From Callorhinus ursinus (Eukaryota; Chordata; Mammalia; Carnivora; Otariidae): 64,000 nt of DNA. The translations under genes were made by a program, and so were the position numbers. The notes below the pieces were generated by a model. It was not told where the DNA came from. It saw nothing but the letters and a program-made list of their open reading frames with translations, and made no database searches. Shown here in pieces: positions 1 to 12,757 of this stretch. Each line of letters begins with the position of its first letter. The stretch's first letter is position 1. The stretch covers positions 58,810,801-58,874,800 of the forward strand of contig NW_020312848.1 in NCBI RefSeq assembly GCF_003265705.1. Reading direction: 5' to 3'.

Positions 1-870
1 TCATTTTTAGTTTATGTAAATGAGTTATAATCAGAATTTTGCTGCAGTGGTGGGAAAAACTAGGTTCTTGAGATAAAAAATTTTTTAACCTTTTAAGCGA
101 CTTTTATTTTGGTTTCTATTACAATGTATAGATCTTTAAAAAGAACATGGATCAACCTAACTAAGTTTAGAAGAAGAAATGGGGGGCGTGTTCATATCAT
201 ATGAGCATCAAAAGAGGTAAAAAAGCATGGCAGGTTAGCCTAAAGAATAATATATTCAAGCATCAAAATAGAAATTTTAAGTATTTGAATCGATACCATT
301 CTGAAGAAACATAGGTCAACTATGTTTCTGTAGTGACTTATGTATCCTTATAGAGAGGTGGTAATTGTTCCTGACTTGGAGGATGCATTTTCAGGAGTAA
401 AAAGTACCTTCTGAGAGCATGCAAACCAGCCATTCAATGACACTCAATAAAACCACATTTTCCGTATTCCAGCGTGTAAAGGTATTCCACTGGGATCACT
501 TGCCCTCTGATAGGGACAAAACAGTATGTATCTCACTTCATCTTAAAATCCGCACAGGTACTTGGGTCACCAGTAGAAATAATTCATTTGCATCACCCCC
601 AGGACCCAACATAGTAAAATATCACGAGCCTTCCTAGTATGTAAGTTGTTTGGGCATAAGATCTTAATCTGTGCTGCAGTAAATAAAGAAAAACTAGCTT
701 CTCTCTTTATCCTGACTCTTTCCCCCAGAGTAGGATAATGTCTTGGTTTAGGAATCTATTTTCCAAGGTGGATGTGACAAGCACCAGAGGTGGACTGTGC
801 TAAGTCCCTGTCAGGTCACACTCCTCCTCCACTGAGGAGGTCAAGGCTGGGGGGAGTAGAATTGGGTTTC
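1..870. other. Anonymous flank, no gene or clear repeat
   Basis: AT-rich single-copy-looking sequence. Open frames here are short, lack family resemblance and have no splice or promoter context, so none is called. No SINE or LINE end is recognisable. Confidence 0.6.
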
Positions 871-883
871 AAGAAGTAATCCA
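871..883. repeat. Candidate 5' target-site duplication of the NONO retrocopy
   Basis: The 13-mer aagaagtaatcca lies about 60 bases upstream of the retrocopy ATG and matches aaggagtaatcca right after the poly(A) remnant (3303-3315) at 12 of 13 positions. That is what L1-mediated insertion leaves. If right, the copied 5'UTR is only about 60 bases. Confidence 0.7.
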
Positions 884-3302
884 AGAGGACGTATAGTGTC
901 GCTGTTACTCTGAGGAGAGAACAGTCATAGAAGGGTACAAAAATGCAATAAAACCTTTAACTTGGAGAAACAAAACCATACTCCAAGGAAGCATCATCAG
1001 CATCACCACCAGCATCACCACCGCCACCAATACCTGCAAATGGACAAGCCAGCAGCCAAAGTAAAGGCTTGACTACTGACCTGAAGAATTTTAGGAAACT
1101 AGGAGAGAAGAACTTCACCCAATGTAGCCGGCTCTTTGTGGGCAATCTTCCTCCTGACATCACTGAGGAGGAGACGAGGAAACAACTTGAGAAATATGGG
1201 ATGTCAGGCAAAGTCCTCATTCATAAGGATAAGGGCTTTGGTTTTATCCGCTTGGAAACACGAACCCTAGGGCAGATGGCCAAAGTAGAGCTGGACAACA
1301 TGTCGCTCCGTGGAAGGCAGCTGCATGTGCGCTGTGCCTGCCATAGTACATCCCTGACAGTCTGAAACCTTCCCTGGTGATTCCAGTGAACTGCTGGAGG
1401 AAGCCTTTTTGGCCAGGTGGAAAGGGCTGTAGTCCTCGTGGATGATCGAGTAAGGCCCTCAGGAAAAGGCACTGCTGAATTCTCAGGGAAGCCAACTGCT
1501 CGGAAAGCTCTGGACAGGTGCAGTGAAGGTTCCTTCCTGTTAACCACATTGCCCTGGCCTGTGACTGTGGAGCCCATGGACCAGTTGGATGATGAAGAGG
1601 GACTTCCAGGGAAGCTGGTGATAAAGAACCAGCAGTTTCACAAGGAGGGAGAGCAGCCACCCGGATCTGCACAGCCTGGCTCCTCCGAGTGTGAGTATGC
1701 CCCGTGCTGGAAAGCACTCAGTGAGATGGAGAAGCAGCAGCAGGACCAAGTGGACCACAGCATCAAGAAGCTCGTGAGAAGCTGGAGATGGAGATGGAGG
1801 CTGCTCGCCATGAGCACCACGTCATGCTAATGAGACAGGATTTGATGAGGCGTCAAGAAGAACTTCAGAGGATGGAAGAGCTGCACAGCCAAGAAGGGCA
1901 AAAACGAAAGCAACTGGAGCTCAAGCAGGAGGAGGGGGGCAGGCTCCATGAGGAAGAGATGTGGTGGCAACAGGGAGAAATGAGGCAGCGACAGCAGGAA
2001 GGATTCAAGGGAACATGCCCTGATGTGAGAGAACAGGAGATAGGGATGGGCCAGTGGCTGTGGAAGGTGCTATGGGCATCAACAACAGAGGCTCCATGCC
2101 CCCTGCTCCAGTACCAACTGGTACCCTAGCTCCTCCAGGACCGGTCACCATGATGCCAGATGGAACCTTGGGATCGATCCCACCAACAACTGAATGCTTT
2201 GGCCAAGCTGCTGCAATGGAAGGAATTGGGGCAATTGGTGGAACCCCTCCTGCATTCCTCCATGCAGTTCCTGGAGCTGAATTTGCTCCAAACGAATGTC
2301 TCCGATACTAATAAAAATTTCAATGTCTAGTTTCCCCAAAACCCTTTTAAAAGAAGGACCCTTTTTGGACTAGCCTGAATTCTGCCCTGGAAAAGTGTTA
2401 GGGATTTCTCCCAATAGTTAGGTCTTCCTTGCCTGTACTACTCTGAGTGTGTTTGCTGGAGGCTGAGGGTAAGGGAGGGGCGATATTTAACAAATCAGTT
2501 CTGTGTGGTATATCATTTAACTAACTGATCCTGTGTGGTGCATTTCTGAAGTTTCATGTGATTGTTGAGGGCCTAGAGGTGTGGGGTGGGGAGGAACTAT
2601 GGCAAAATGGATCTAGTTAGAGCCCCCATTAATATTTTTTTTTAATTTTTTATTGTTATGTTAATCACTATACATTACGTCATTAGTTTTTGATGTAGTG
2701 GTTCCATGATTTATTTTGATCATTCCTTTCTTTGTCCATCCTGTTGTATTTGCTTTCTCATTCTTATACCCTCCAACCCCAGAGACACTGCCACATACAG
2801 CACAAAAACAAACATCCGCCAATGACCTTAGCCCCATTGTTCCATTCACTCACAGGTGGGAATTCAGGCAAATGTCCACAGATGTCACAGACAACATACA
2901 TAGGGTTCTGTTATATCCTGTATATTACCCCTTCATGTCCTAAGGAAGACATTTGCTCTTAGAGATTTTCATTTTAGTGTATCTTTAAAAAAATCTTGTG
3001 TTAAGTTGCTTCCAACTTTTTTCCCGGGTAAGGACAACCCAGGAACGGCCCTTTTGTGTCTATGAGGTTGCTGTTCACAGATTTTCTTGATAGGCCTCGT
3101 ACAATCTTGGGAACAGGGTTACTGTGTGCTAAAGGTCAGACAGTAGCTCTGAGCCTTGCCTGTCTTAGGTAGTTATGCTGTGCATTTTTTTACTGATGTA
3201 CCATGTATGATTTGTCCCTGATATCTTTGGAGTTTTTCTGAGAAATAGAGCAGTAATGCAGCATCAACTTACTAAAATACACTTTAAGCCTTAAAAAAAA
3301 AA
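884..3302 (+). pseudogene. NONO: Processed pseudogene (retrocopy) of NONO / p54nrb
   Basis: The parent gene encodes a nuclear DBHS-family RNA- and DNA-binding protein of paraspeckles, about 471 residues. Three-frame reading recovers it in order without introns: the His-rich N-terminus (from an ATG at 943, with the Gln/Pro run shortened), RRM1 ([16 protein letters not shown] at about 1126; [13 protein letters not shown] at about 1230), RRM2 ([17 protein letters not shown] from 1417), the NOPS segment ([16 protein letters not shown]), the charged coiled coil ([21 protein letters not shown] from about 1800) and the C-terminus ending [12 protein letters not shown] with a stop at 2309-2311. A long 3'UTR follows, ending in an A-run at 3293-3304. 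Breaks: a small deletion just after the ATG, a CGA-to-TGA stop at 1363, deletions near 1370-1412, one-base losses near 1768 and 2053, and an L1 scrap in the 3'UTR. The His-rich N-terminus and C-terminus point to NONO rather than SFPQ or PSPC1. It cannot encode a full protein. Confidence 0.96.
2632..2709 (-). mobile_element. LINE-1 3' end, about 75 bp, inserted into the NONO 3'UTR
   Basis: On the minus strand this reads as the last bases of the carnivore L1 3'UTR (ggaaccactacatcaaaaac then gtgattaacataac) followed by an A-rich tail, seen here as T-runs at 2634-2660. The flanking sequence on both sides fits NONO 3'UTR from memory, so the L1 landed after the retrocopy. I could not define its target duplication. 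Confidence 0.85.
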
Positions 3303-3315
3303 AAGGAGTAATCCA
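3303..3315. repeat. Candidate 3' target-site duplication of the NONO retrocopy
   Basis: Sequence aaggagtaatcca directly follows the A-run and pairs with 871-883 with one mismatch. Confidence 0.7.
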
Positions 3316-4393
3316 GATATAAGGCATATAAACGACCTTGATAGCAAGACATGGTTTTTCTGTGTCTTTTTCTTTTTTAATTTACTTCTTTCCTTCCCTT
3401 CATTGGCAGCAGTAGTATGGGGATTGCCATTTCATAGTAAAACTTCCCTCAAGTTACTGCATTAGAAGCACAATTTAATTACTACATTCATATTAATCAT
3501 GAGTTTTGTTTTGTTTTATTTGGCTCAAATACTTAAATTTAGGGAAGCACTAAGAAGCAATATCACAACTAATACTGCAAAGAAGTAAACATATCCTAAT
3601 GTAAAAACTCAAAACTCTACATCCTAGTTATTTTTTGCTTAACCCTATTGTTTAAGGTGGGATATATATATATAGTTACAGATTTTTTGTTTTTTTTTAA
3701 TCTCCTTTCTCGTTTATTTGTCATGAGAAGTATTCAATCAGAAGTCATCAAACCCCTTGTTAAGAATATTATATAATTTATGTAAGGAGAGGATGGGTAA
3801 CTATATTGGATTATAGCTATAGACATTTCCAAATCTGAAAGTGTGTGATTCTGTGAATAATCACCCTGCTTTCCCACTATAATCTCCTAGACCTGAGATT
3901 CCCCTAAATTGTCCGTATTATCTTCCGTGATGAAAGTGTCACCTCCTTTTATTTCTTCCTTGCAGTCATATATGGCTTAAATTGAGCTCTTTCCAAGTAC
4001 CTTGACACATTCTGTCTTTGAAGGCCAGTTCCATATTTGGTAGAAATGTATTTTTTCTTATAGCTTATCAACGTACACATATACCTAGTGGCAATAAGAT
4101 TTATGTTAGAAATGGATAATTACACAAACCATTTAGATTCTAAATTTTGATCAAGTCAACACAATCCTTCTTCATGTAGAGAAGAGTTATTCCAGTTCTC
4201 TTTGAGTTAAGTACTTTTCTGAAACATTAAGTTGTGCTAATGGTAGATGGCAGGCAGGATGAGGGAAAAAAAGTATAGAGATACACCCAGTGCATAAGTA
4301 TCAGCTAGGACACTTGTTAAAATCTCCAAGTGGAGGCAGGGGTGGGGTTAAGGGTGTACAGATCTCATGTATGTATATATGAATGTATGTGTG
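3316..4393. other. Anonymous AT-rich spacer
   Basis: No gene, SINE or LINE end recognised. It contains a short (TA)n run near 3662-3674 and T-runs near 3690. Confidence 0.5.
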
Positions 4394-6558
4394 TATAATT
4401 AACATACTGTGTTATTATATTAGTCTCAGGTGTCCAATGTAACGATTTAACAATTCTATATATTTCTCAGTGTTCAATCAAGATAAGTGTACTCTTAAGC
4501 CCCTTTGTCTGTTTCACCAATCCCCTCACCTCCTTTTCTTCTGGCAACCAGCCATTTGTTCTTTATATTTAAGAGTCTGGTTTTTTGTTTGTCTCTTTCT
4601 TTTTGTTTGTTTTGTTTCTTAAATTCCACATATTAGTGAAATTATATGGCATTTGTCTTCCTCTGACTGACTTATTTCACTTAGCATTATACCTTCTAGG
4701 TCTATCCATGTTGTTGCAAATGGAAAGATTACATTCTTTATTTTTTTATGTCTGAGTAATATTCCATCGTATCCGTGTATCAGTCTGTATGCATCTGTAT
4801 GTCCATCCATACGGATGGACACTGGGCTGCTTCCATATCTTGGCTATTGTAAATAATGCTGCAATAAATATAGGGATGCATATGTCTTTTCAAATTAGTG
4901 TTTTCACTTTTGGGGGGGTAAATATCCAGTAGTGGGACGGCTGAATCATATAGTATTTCTATTTTTTAATTTTTTGGGGGAATTTCTATACTGTTTTCCA
5001 CAGTGGCTGTACCAACTTGCATTCCTACCAATAGTGCACAAAGGTTCCTTTTTCTCCACATCCTCACCAATACTTGTTATTTCTTGTGTTTTTTATTTTA
5101 ACCATTCTGACAGGTGTGAGGTGATATCTCACGTGGTTTTGATTTGCATTTCCCTGATGATGAGTGATGTTGAACAGCTTTTCATATGCCTCTTACCCAT
5201 CTATGTCCTCTTTGGAAAAATACCTGTTCAGGTCCTCTGCCCATTTTTTAATCAGATTATTTATTACTTTTTTTCTCATGTTGAGTTGTATAAATTCCCT
5301 ATGTATTTTGGATTTTAACCCCTAATTGGATATCTCATATGCAGATATCTTCTCCAGTCAGTAGGTTCCCTTTTTGTTTTGTTGATAGTTCCCTTTGCTG
5401 TGCAAAAGATTTTTGTTTTGGTGAAGTACCAATAGTAGTTTGATTTTGCTTTTGTTTCTTTTGCCTGAGGAGACAGATCTAGAAAAATGTTTCTATGGCC
5501 AATGTCAAAGAAATTACTGCCTATGTTTTCTTCTAGGAGTTTTATGGTTTTAGCTGTCACATTTAGGTCCTTAATCCATTTTCAGTTTATTGTGTGTATG
5601 GTTTAAGACAACGGTCCAGTTTCATTCTTTTGCATGTAGCTGTCCAGTTTTCCCAGGACCATCTATTGGAGAGACTGTCTTTTCCGCATTGTATATTCCT
5701 GCCTCCTCTGTCAAAGCTTAACTGACCATATAATTATGGGTTTATTTCTGGGCTCTCTATTCTGTGCTTTTGATCTACATGTCTATTTTTGTGCCAGTAC
5801 CATACTGTTTTGATTATTACAGCTTTGTAGTATATCTTGAAATCTGGGATTGTGATACCTCCAGCTTTGTTCTTCTTTCTCAAGATTACTTTGGCTATCC
5901 TTGGGGTCTTTTGTGTTTCCGTACAAATTTTAAGATTATTTGTTCTAGTCCTGTGAAAAATGTCATTGGTATTTTGGTAGGAATTGCATTAAATCTGTAG
6001 TTTGCTTTGAGTAGTGTGGACGTTTTTAACAATATTCGTTCTTTCAACCCATGAGCGTGGAGTTTCATCCCAATTTGTTTGTGTCATCTTCAATTTCTTT
6101 CATCAGTTTTATAGTTTTAGAGTACAGTTCTTTCACCACCTTGGTTGAATTTTTTTCCTAGGTATTTTGTTATTTTTGGTGCAATTCTAAGTGGGATTGT
6201 TTTCTTAATTTCTCTTTCTGCTACTTAATTATTAGCATATAGAAATGCAGCAGAATTCTGTGTATTAATTTTGTAATCTGTGACTTTACTGAATTCATTT
6301 ATCAGTTCTAGTAATTTTTGGTAGATTTGTCACGGTTTTCTAAATACAGTATTATGCCATCTGCAAATAGTGAAAGTTTTACTTCTTCCTTACCAAACTG
6401 GATGACTTTTATTCCTTTTTTTTTTTTTTTGTCTGATTGCTGTGGCTAAGACTTCCAGTACTATGTTGAATAAAAGTGGTGAGGTGGACATCCTTGTTTT
6501 TTCCTGATTCTAGAGGATAAGTTTTTCATCATTGAGTATGATGTTAGCTGTTGAGGTA
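4394..6558 (-). mobile_element. 5'-truncated LINE-1, antisense (ORF2 C-terminal half and 3'UTR)
   Basis: Reversed L1 landmarks run in order: 3'UTR (about 4394-4560), then ORF2 C-terminal sequence. The minus-strand frame 4619-4822 gives DGILLRHKKIKNVIFPFATTW and ends MLSEISQSEEDKCHIISLICGI-like sequence, typical of the L1 ORF2 tail. Upstream ORF2 continues to about 6558 with stops and frameshifts in every frame. ORF1, the 5'UTR and the endonuclease and most reverse transcriptase coding are missing, so it is dead. Plus-strand frames here, such as 4932-5318, are shadows. Confidence 0.93.
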
Positions 6559-8949
6559 TTTTTTTTTTTTAATGGTCTGTATTTTTTCAAAGGATCACTA
6601 GGTAATGTGAACGAATACTAAAATTAAAATAAACACTGGTTCAAGAAGTTATTTTCTCTCCAGTAATGATTTGTTTATAACCCCAAACACTGTGTCCCCA
6701 CTTGAAATGAAAAGATTGACTGTGCAGTGTGGGTATTTAGTTAGCATTTGGTTTGACCTGCTTTTTTTCTCTTTGTGGAACTTATATGTGGAAAACAGAA
6801 AAAATAATAGATGTCCCTTATACCTTACACATATTTATACTTATCACACTGCAGAATATGACCCACATCTTTAAAATATTATATTTTAGTTTTAAAACAA
6901 AAATAACCATATAATATTATTTTCCTTCACCTGGAAAACCAACAGCAGTTCTTTCATTTATTTAACTTTTGCATATAGGTGACTTAAAACATGAAGGATA
7001 TTGCGAATGAGTTTTCATGCAGGTAGCAATTTTTACAATTTAAGTTGATGTTATTTTTAAATCTATTCAAGCAGAGATTATCATACCTAATGTGTATATG
7101 ACATAAAATATCAGAATCTAGCAAAGATTCCATTTAGTGAGGCTCTATCAGCTTAGAGTATACAGGGAAGCAGCAGTATAAACTACTAGGAAGAACACTG
7201 CAATAAGAGTCAGTAGACCTGTTGAGAAGTTGTTTTTTTAAATGTCTTTCACTTTAGTTCCTCTATCAGTAAACATTGTCAGGTTGGAATAGATTACTAG
7301 TAAACTCCCTTCCCATTCTAAAATTGTATTTCCATAACTTCTGTTTTCCAAGAAACTAATATGCACGTGTGTATAAAAGTACATTTAAGCAAGCATATGT
7401 ATATAAAATATACATATAATGGCAAAACAAGAACGCCAAGTATAGGAGGTCTTTGGAAGAAAAGTACTCAATGAGAATCAGTTTACAGAAATGTTAATGA
7501 GATGTGTTTGTTGTTTTGAAAACAGTTTTCCTATTTTCTAGCATAGTATCAAGAACTTGCTCCTTCTGAGAAATGATTCTAAGACACTCTGTTCTTTTGA
7601 AGTTTTTAAAAGTTTTTATTGAGCCGCACAGAATAAAGTCTATTTGAACATGATAAGCTGACATGGTGAATCAGAAATGTCAAGCTGTTTTACATTTCAG
7701 AGTCTCACAGTAATAAAAATTGTCCTTTAATCCATTAAATATAACATCTTTACACAAGAGAATTCTGAAAGGAAGATCTTTAGAAATTTGAAGAGTTTAA
7801 TGATATTACTGAGTACTTACAGTTGTTATTCATGATTTCTGTGTTGTATTTAGGCATCCTAATTATGAATATTTCATTGTCTCCTATAATTTTATAACTT
7901 CTTTTAAATTTATTTGTATCACAGTGTGCTATGCTGAGCAGGAGCCCAAAGCATAATTAAAATATGAAATACTTCCACAATTCGGACATGGTGGTTAGGT
8001 TTTCTTTTTTTTTTCAGTACCTCTTTCAGCTCACCTACTAGTAGAAAGTACAGTGTTTTTTCTAAGTGATGTAGTTAGTCTTTGCCTGAATTATTTTGGG
8101 AGGGAAACTTTTTGAAGGCTTTGTTTAATCTAAATTATGTCCATTCTTTTATTCTTGTTTTCACCTTTCTAATGTGAGATGGATTTATTAGAACATAGTA
8201 TAATGGTGTTTTGAAGTTACCTATGGAATTCTCTACCTCAGATTATCATGAATTATATCTCTCTAGGTCAGGTATATCTTGCTGGTACTATTTTTTCAAC
8301 CTCATTGTTTTATCGTGAGAAAACTTATAAAATAATTTCAATTTCAAAATGAGTGAGTGTTTTTCATGTTCTTTTGAGGTCTGTCTTTATACAGACTCTT
8401 AATAAAGCTTTAAACCTGACTTCAGTTGAATAAATATTTTTTAAATTATCATTTATTATAGTAGTCATTTGGTTTATTCAGTAGACATCTATTTAAATTC
8501 ACTAAAGGTTTTCTGTACAGAATAGAATATGGTGAAGGGCGCTAATCTAGTAAGCAAGAAAACTGGTTTCTGATTCTAACATCGCTATTTTCCTTAATTG
8601 CTATATAATCTTAGGCAACATTAAATAACCTTGACTTTTGATTTTCTCACCACAAACCATGTAAAAGGTCCCCTGTTACTGCAGTATTCAAGAAAAGACC
8701 AGAAAATTAATATGGGAAAACATGCAGAAGAAATATAAACATTACATGCATGATTGGATTATATAACCTTTAAGGTTCTTTACAATTTTAAGTCTATTGT
8801 TTTATATACAGAATTATGAATTATCCTTTAGATGTGGACCATCGTATTTCAATTATCAAGGACAAATTTCCAGTTCTCTTTAGAGCCGGTGTGTGTGTGT
8901 ACATAAGTATGCATGTGTGGGTTTGACCAAGCTTATACTATATTGTTTT
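6559..8949. other. Anonymous AT-rich spacer
   Basis: No gene supported. Alternating TG/TA tracts occur near 7370-7415 and 8888-8900. No repeat family recognised with confidence. Confidence 0.5.
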
Positions 8950-10425
8950 ATACATTTATTATTTTATATCTTTATTGAGCATTTATCACATGTCCAGCAC
9001 TGTTCGGGGCACTAGGGTTACATTAGGGGAACACACACACAAATTATTTAGATACCAGAAAGTGGTAAGTGCTAATAAAAACATAGAGCAGAAGAAAAGA
9101 AAAGGGAATCAGGTTGCATTTTTTACTTAGGTGGTCAGAGTTGACCTCATTGAGAAGGTGGCATCTGAGCAAAGACGAAATAGTTGAAGAAAATAAGCAA
9201 GCAGATATCTAAAGGACAACATTTCAAGAAGGAGTTATACTAGCACAAACCTATAAGGCATAAATATGCCTACTAAATTCACTGGATAGTAAAGTCAGGC
9301 AGTTGGAGGTGAATGAGTGAGGAAACAGTTAGATCAAAAAAGGAAGGGGAGGCTGATCTTGTAATCACCGTAGTGTCTTGTTGTGACTTGAGTTTTACTC
9401 TGAAAAGAGGAACTAGTAGACAGTTTGGAACAGAGGAAAGATGTGATCTAATTTGGATTTTACTCTGACTGTTGTGCTGAAAGAGTTTGCAGCTAGATGG
9501 AAGCAGGAATCAGTTAATAAATTATTACAATAATCATTGGAGTAATAATAATGGCTTGGTATCAAGGTAGTAGCAATGGCAATTTTGAAGATTGGGTTCT
9601 GACTATATTTTAAGCAATTACAACAGGAGTTCCAACAAATTTGATATGAATGTGAGAATAGAAAAATCTGGAATGAAGCCAAGAGTTTTGTTTCAGCAAC
9701 TGAAAGGATGGGACATCATCCATTTGAGTGAGAAATGGAAAAGACTCAGTAAAATAGGTTTGCAGGGACAAGGGGGATGAGAGGTTCAGTTTTACACATG
9801 TTGATTTGGAGATAACTATTTGACATCTCAGTGGATCTGTCAGGTAGGCAGTTGTATACGTGAGTTTAAAGTTCGGAAGACACATCTGGGCAAGACATAT
9901 ACATTTGGGTGATAATGAGCATATTGCTGTTATTAAAGTTATGTGCTGATTGAGGTAACAGTGTAGTGGATGTAGACAGAGAAGAGGAAAGGATAAGGAA
10001 CTGAGATCTGAGAACTCCAGTGTTAAGAGGTCTGGAAGAGGAAGAGAAACCAACAGAAGAGACTGAGGTGGAAGAATAATGTTGTTAGAAGAGAAGCAAG
10101 AGTGTGGTATAATAGAAGCCACATGAATAAAATATATCAAGCGCAATACCCTTGATGTTGATAAGTTTCAAGAACTGAAAAGTGACCATCAGATGTAGCA
10201 ATTTGGATGGAATTGGCGATCTTGACAGGAATAGTTTTGGTGTAATAATCAGGGGGCAAATCTGATTGGCAAAGATTATGGAAGAAGAGGAGAAATGGAA
10301 TTCTGTGTTACTGAGTATAGTCAAATATCTCAAGATATTTTGCTACAAAAGGGAAAAGATAATCAGAGTTATAGTTGTTAGGTGAAATGGGACTTAATGG
10401 AGGATTTTTTTAAGATGGGAAAAGA

Positions 10426-10448
10426 ATATATATATATATATATATATT
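10426..10448. repeat. (AT)n microsatellite
   Basis: About 11 AT units within the L2 body. Confidence 0.95.
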
Positions 10449-10746
10449 TTGCTGGTGGTATTCATCTCTACTACATAGGAAAAAAAAATGCAGCATTATG
10501 TGGTTCTTGGATAGGTGATAGGAAATTGTATTTAGTGCACAAGGGAAGGTTTTAGGAAGGAGTAAATATCATTTATTTCCAGAAACCTGAGAGAGATTTG
10601 GGTTCAGTTGTGGGTTGACATATGTGGCTATGAGAGTTCCTGGAGATCCTTTCTAGTTGCTTTAATTTTCTCAGTGAAAAAAGAAGTAAAGTCATCACAT
10701 TGGAGTATTAGGATGGACATGTTGGAAATTTAAGAGGAAAGGAGAA

Positions 10747-10955
10747 AAGGGGCGCCTGGGTGTCTCAGTTGGTTAAGCATCTGCCTTCAGCTGGGATCAT
10801 GGTCCTGGGTCCTGGGGTTCTGGGATTAAGCCCCATGTTGGGCACCGCATTCAGCTCAGTGGGAAGTCTGTCCCTCCCTCCCCTCCCCGCCCCCAGCTCG
10901 TGCTCTTTCTCACACACTCTCACTCACTTTCTCAAATAAATGAAAAAAGCCTTTA
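10747..10955 (+). mobile_element. Can-SINE (SINEC) inside L2
   Basis: tRNA-derived head ggcgcctgggtgtctcag, CT-rich middle, tail tcaaataaatgaaaa. Flanked by aagaggaaaggagaa (10732-10746) and aagaagaaaggagaa (10956-10970), a target duplication with one mismatch. Confidence 0.96.
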
Positions 10956-11914
10956 AAGAAGAAAGGAGAAGGTATGAAATAGTCCTCCGGGATAGTAGAA
11001 AGTACATGAACTAGTGAAATATAGTTGATTGTGGGCAGGCTTAGGGGACCTCCAACAGTTTGTCAAATTGAATTTAAGGTGCAATTATTCAGAGCTATTG
11101 TGTATTTCTGCATGCATATTTAGCTGCCACATGCAGGTGCTGAAGAAGCAAAGAGTTAGTTTTAAGCAGGATTGTAATTTTGCCTAGTAAAGGTAGTTGA
11201 GGGGCATTGAGATGTTTATAGTTCAAGTGATTGATGGTCACAGTGGATTGTTTTTCAGTTGAGATACTAGAGCAAATGAGCTGAAAAGATAGGAGATGAT
11301 GATCAGAGAACTGGGTGCATGAAACAGATTATGGAAATATGGGCCTTCCTTGTAATGAATAGGTCTAGAAATGACCAGGGCATTGATTGGTTACAACAAC
11401 ATGGATGACAAGATATTTAGAGGAAAGAAGAGCAAGCAATCAAAAGGCCAAATTTCAGGAAGGGTCATATATGTATATACTGAAATTATCTATAATTAAA
11501 TCAAGAGTTATGCTGGAAAGAGAGGCAGGAGCTAAAATACTTGAGAAACATGGAGGAGTTAATTGCAAGATCATCCAGTGACTGCAACAGTGAAGGTAAT
11601 GAACAATATAATCTAATGACAATAGAGTAAATGCTATAATTTATAGGGAGCAGGGAAGAAAAAAGGGTATAGAAACAATCCTAAGAATGAAAGTGGCCAT
11701 CTTCAATGTGACCACATTGATAAAAGGCAATCTCTTACATGATTTTTAAAACTTTCTTATGGCTAGCATAATGTAGAAACTCATTAAATAATAACTAATT
11801 AACTTGAGTGTTGATATTAGGATAGAGAAGTAAAGTACTTCAAACAAAAGTGTCATAAAAAATATGTAGATTAGCAGTACTAGAGAGAGTTCTGTGTTAG
11901 AAAGAGAAAGTGTG

Positions 11915-12110
11915 AAAGAATAAGGCAGTTGTGAGTTCCAGTCACAGCTCTGCCATTTACGAGCTAAGTTCTTTATTAAGGTGTTTCATCTCTGCAATGG
12001 GGAGAAAAACTAGTACCTCACAGAGTCATTGTGAGGGGTAAGAACAGCAATTTATGTAAAGCACCTGGCACAGAATAAGCATCTAATTAATGTTAGTTCC
12101 CTCCCTTTAA
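11915..12110 (+). mobile_element. MIR SINE, sense
   Basis: Matches the MIR layout: gttccagtcacagctctgcc, then ttcatctctgcaatggggag, then cctcacagagtcattgtgagg, then gcacctggcacagaataagc. Strongly diverged and not transcribed as a gene. Confidence 0.85.
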
Positions 12111-12366
12111 AGTAGAGATTCAAATACTGAACATCTTTACAAGGTACCACAACAAAGATAGACGTCTGAGGAAATAATGTCTATTTCCATCACCACTGAT
12201 AAATGATTCATGAACTCATTCATACACCAACTGTGGGTTATTTCAGTGACTTGAAAATGTGCTTGTGGACTCTTAGTTGGTTTTTTTTTTTTTTTCAATT
12301 TCTGGCTTTATATCACTTATTATAACACATACTGGGAACAACAGTCACAAAAAGAAAATCTGGACA

Positions 12367-12567
12367 CACAAGGGCGCCTGGGTGGTTCTGTCGTTAAACG
12401 TCTGCCTTCGGCTCAGGTCATGATCCCAGGGTCCTGGGATTGAGCCCCACATCAGGCTCCCTGCTCTGCGGGAAGCCTGCTGCTCCCTCTCCCACTCCCC
12501 CTGCTTGTGTTCCCTCTCTCGCTGTCTCTCTCTCTGTCAAAAAATAAATAAAATCTTAAAAGAAAAA
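12367..12567 (+). mobile_element. Can-SINE (SINEC)
   Basis: Complete element with head ggcgcctgggtggttctg, body and aataaataaaatctt tail. Perfect 16-bp duplication aaagaaaatctggaca at 12351-12366 and 12568-12583 marks a fairly recent insertion. Confidence 0.98.
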
Positions 12568-12757
12568 AAAGAAAATCTGGACATTATCATTTTCTTTTTA
12601 GTGAATCTAAAGCAAGCATTTTTTTTTCTTTTACTTTCTTAAGCATATAACTGTATTAAAAAATTAGAGTATTTCATGAATAGTGAAAGGCATATAATTC
12701 AATGATAATATGACAAGTTGGAAAACGATATGTATCTTCCATTAAAATATACTGATG

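Larger units (their letters stand above)
8950..11690 (-). mobile_element. Long ancient LINE-2 (L2), antisense, interrupted by a Can-SINE
   Basis: The L2 3' terminus, reversed, is at about 8960-9045 (tattgagcatttatcacatg ... ccagcactgttcgggg). The element then follows the L2 consensus backwards through the ORF2 C-terminal region. Recognisable stretches are ggtggcatctgagcaaagac (9158), gatgtgatctaatttggatt (9440), acacatgttgatttggag (9795) and gtttcagcaactgaaaggatg (9690). Further upstream parts continue to about 11690. Minus-strand open frames at 9413-9682, 9610-10146 and 10085-10333 are chance remnants of the L2 reverse-transcriptase polyprotein broken across frames. About 2.5 kb survives after removing the SINE at 10747-10955, long for such an old family. 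Confidence 0.88.

Noticed and set aside
1244..1717. 157-codon minus-strand frame and its neighbours
   Set aside because: Opposite-strand shadow of the NONO retrocopy.
4932..5318. 128-codon plus-strand frame
   Set aside because: Antisense shadow of LINE-1 ORF2.
9610..10146. Longest open frame in the window (178 codons, minus strand)
   Set aside because: Lies wholly in antisense L2 sequence; the true L2 coding is split across frames.
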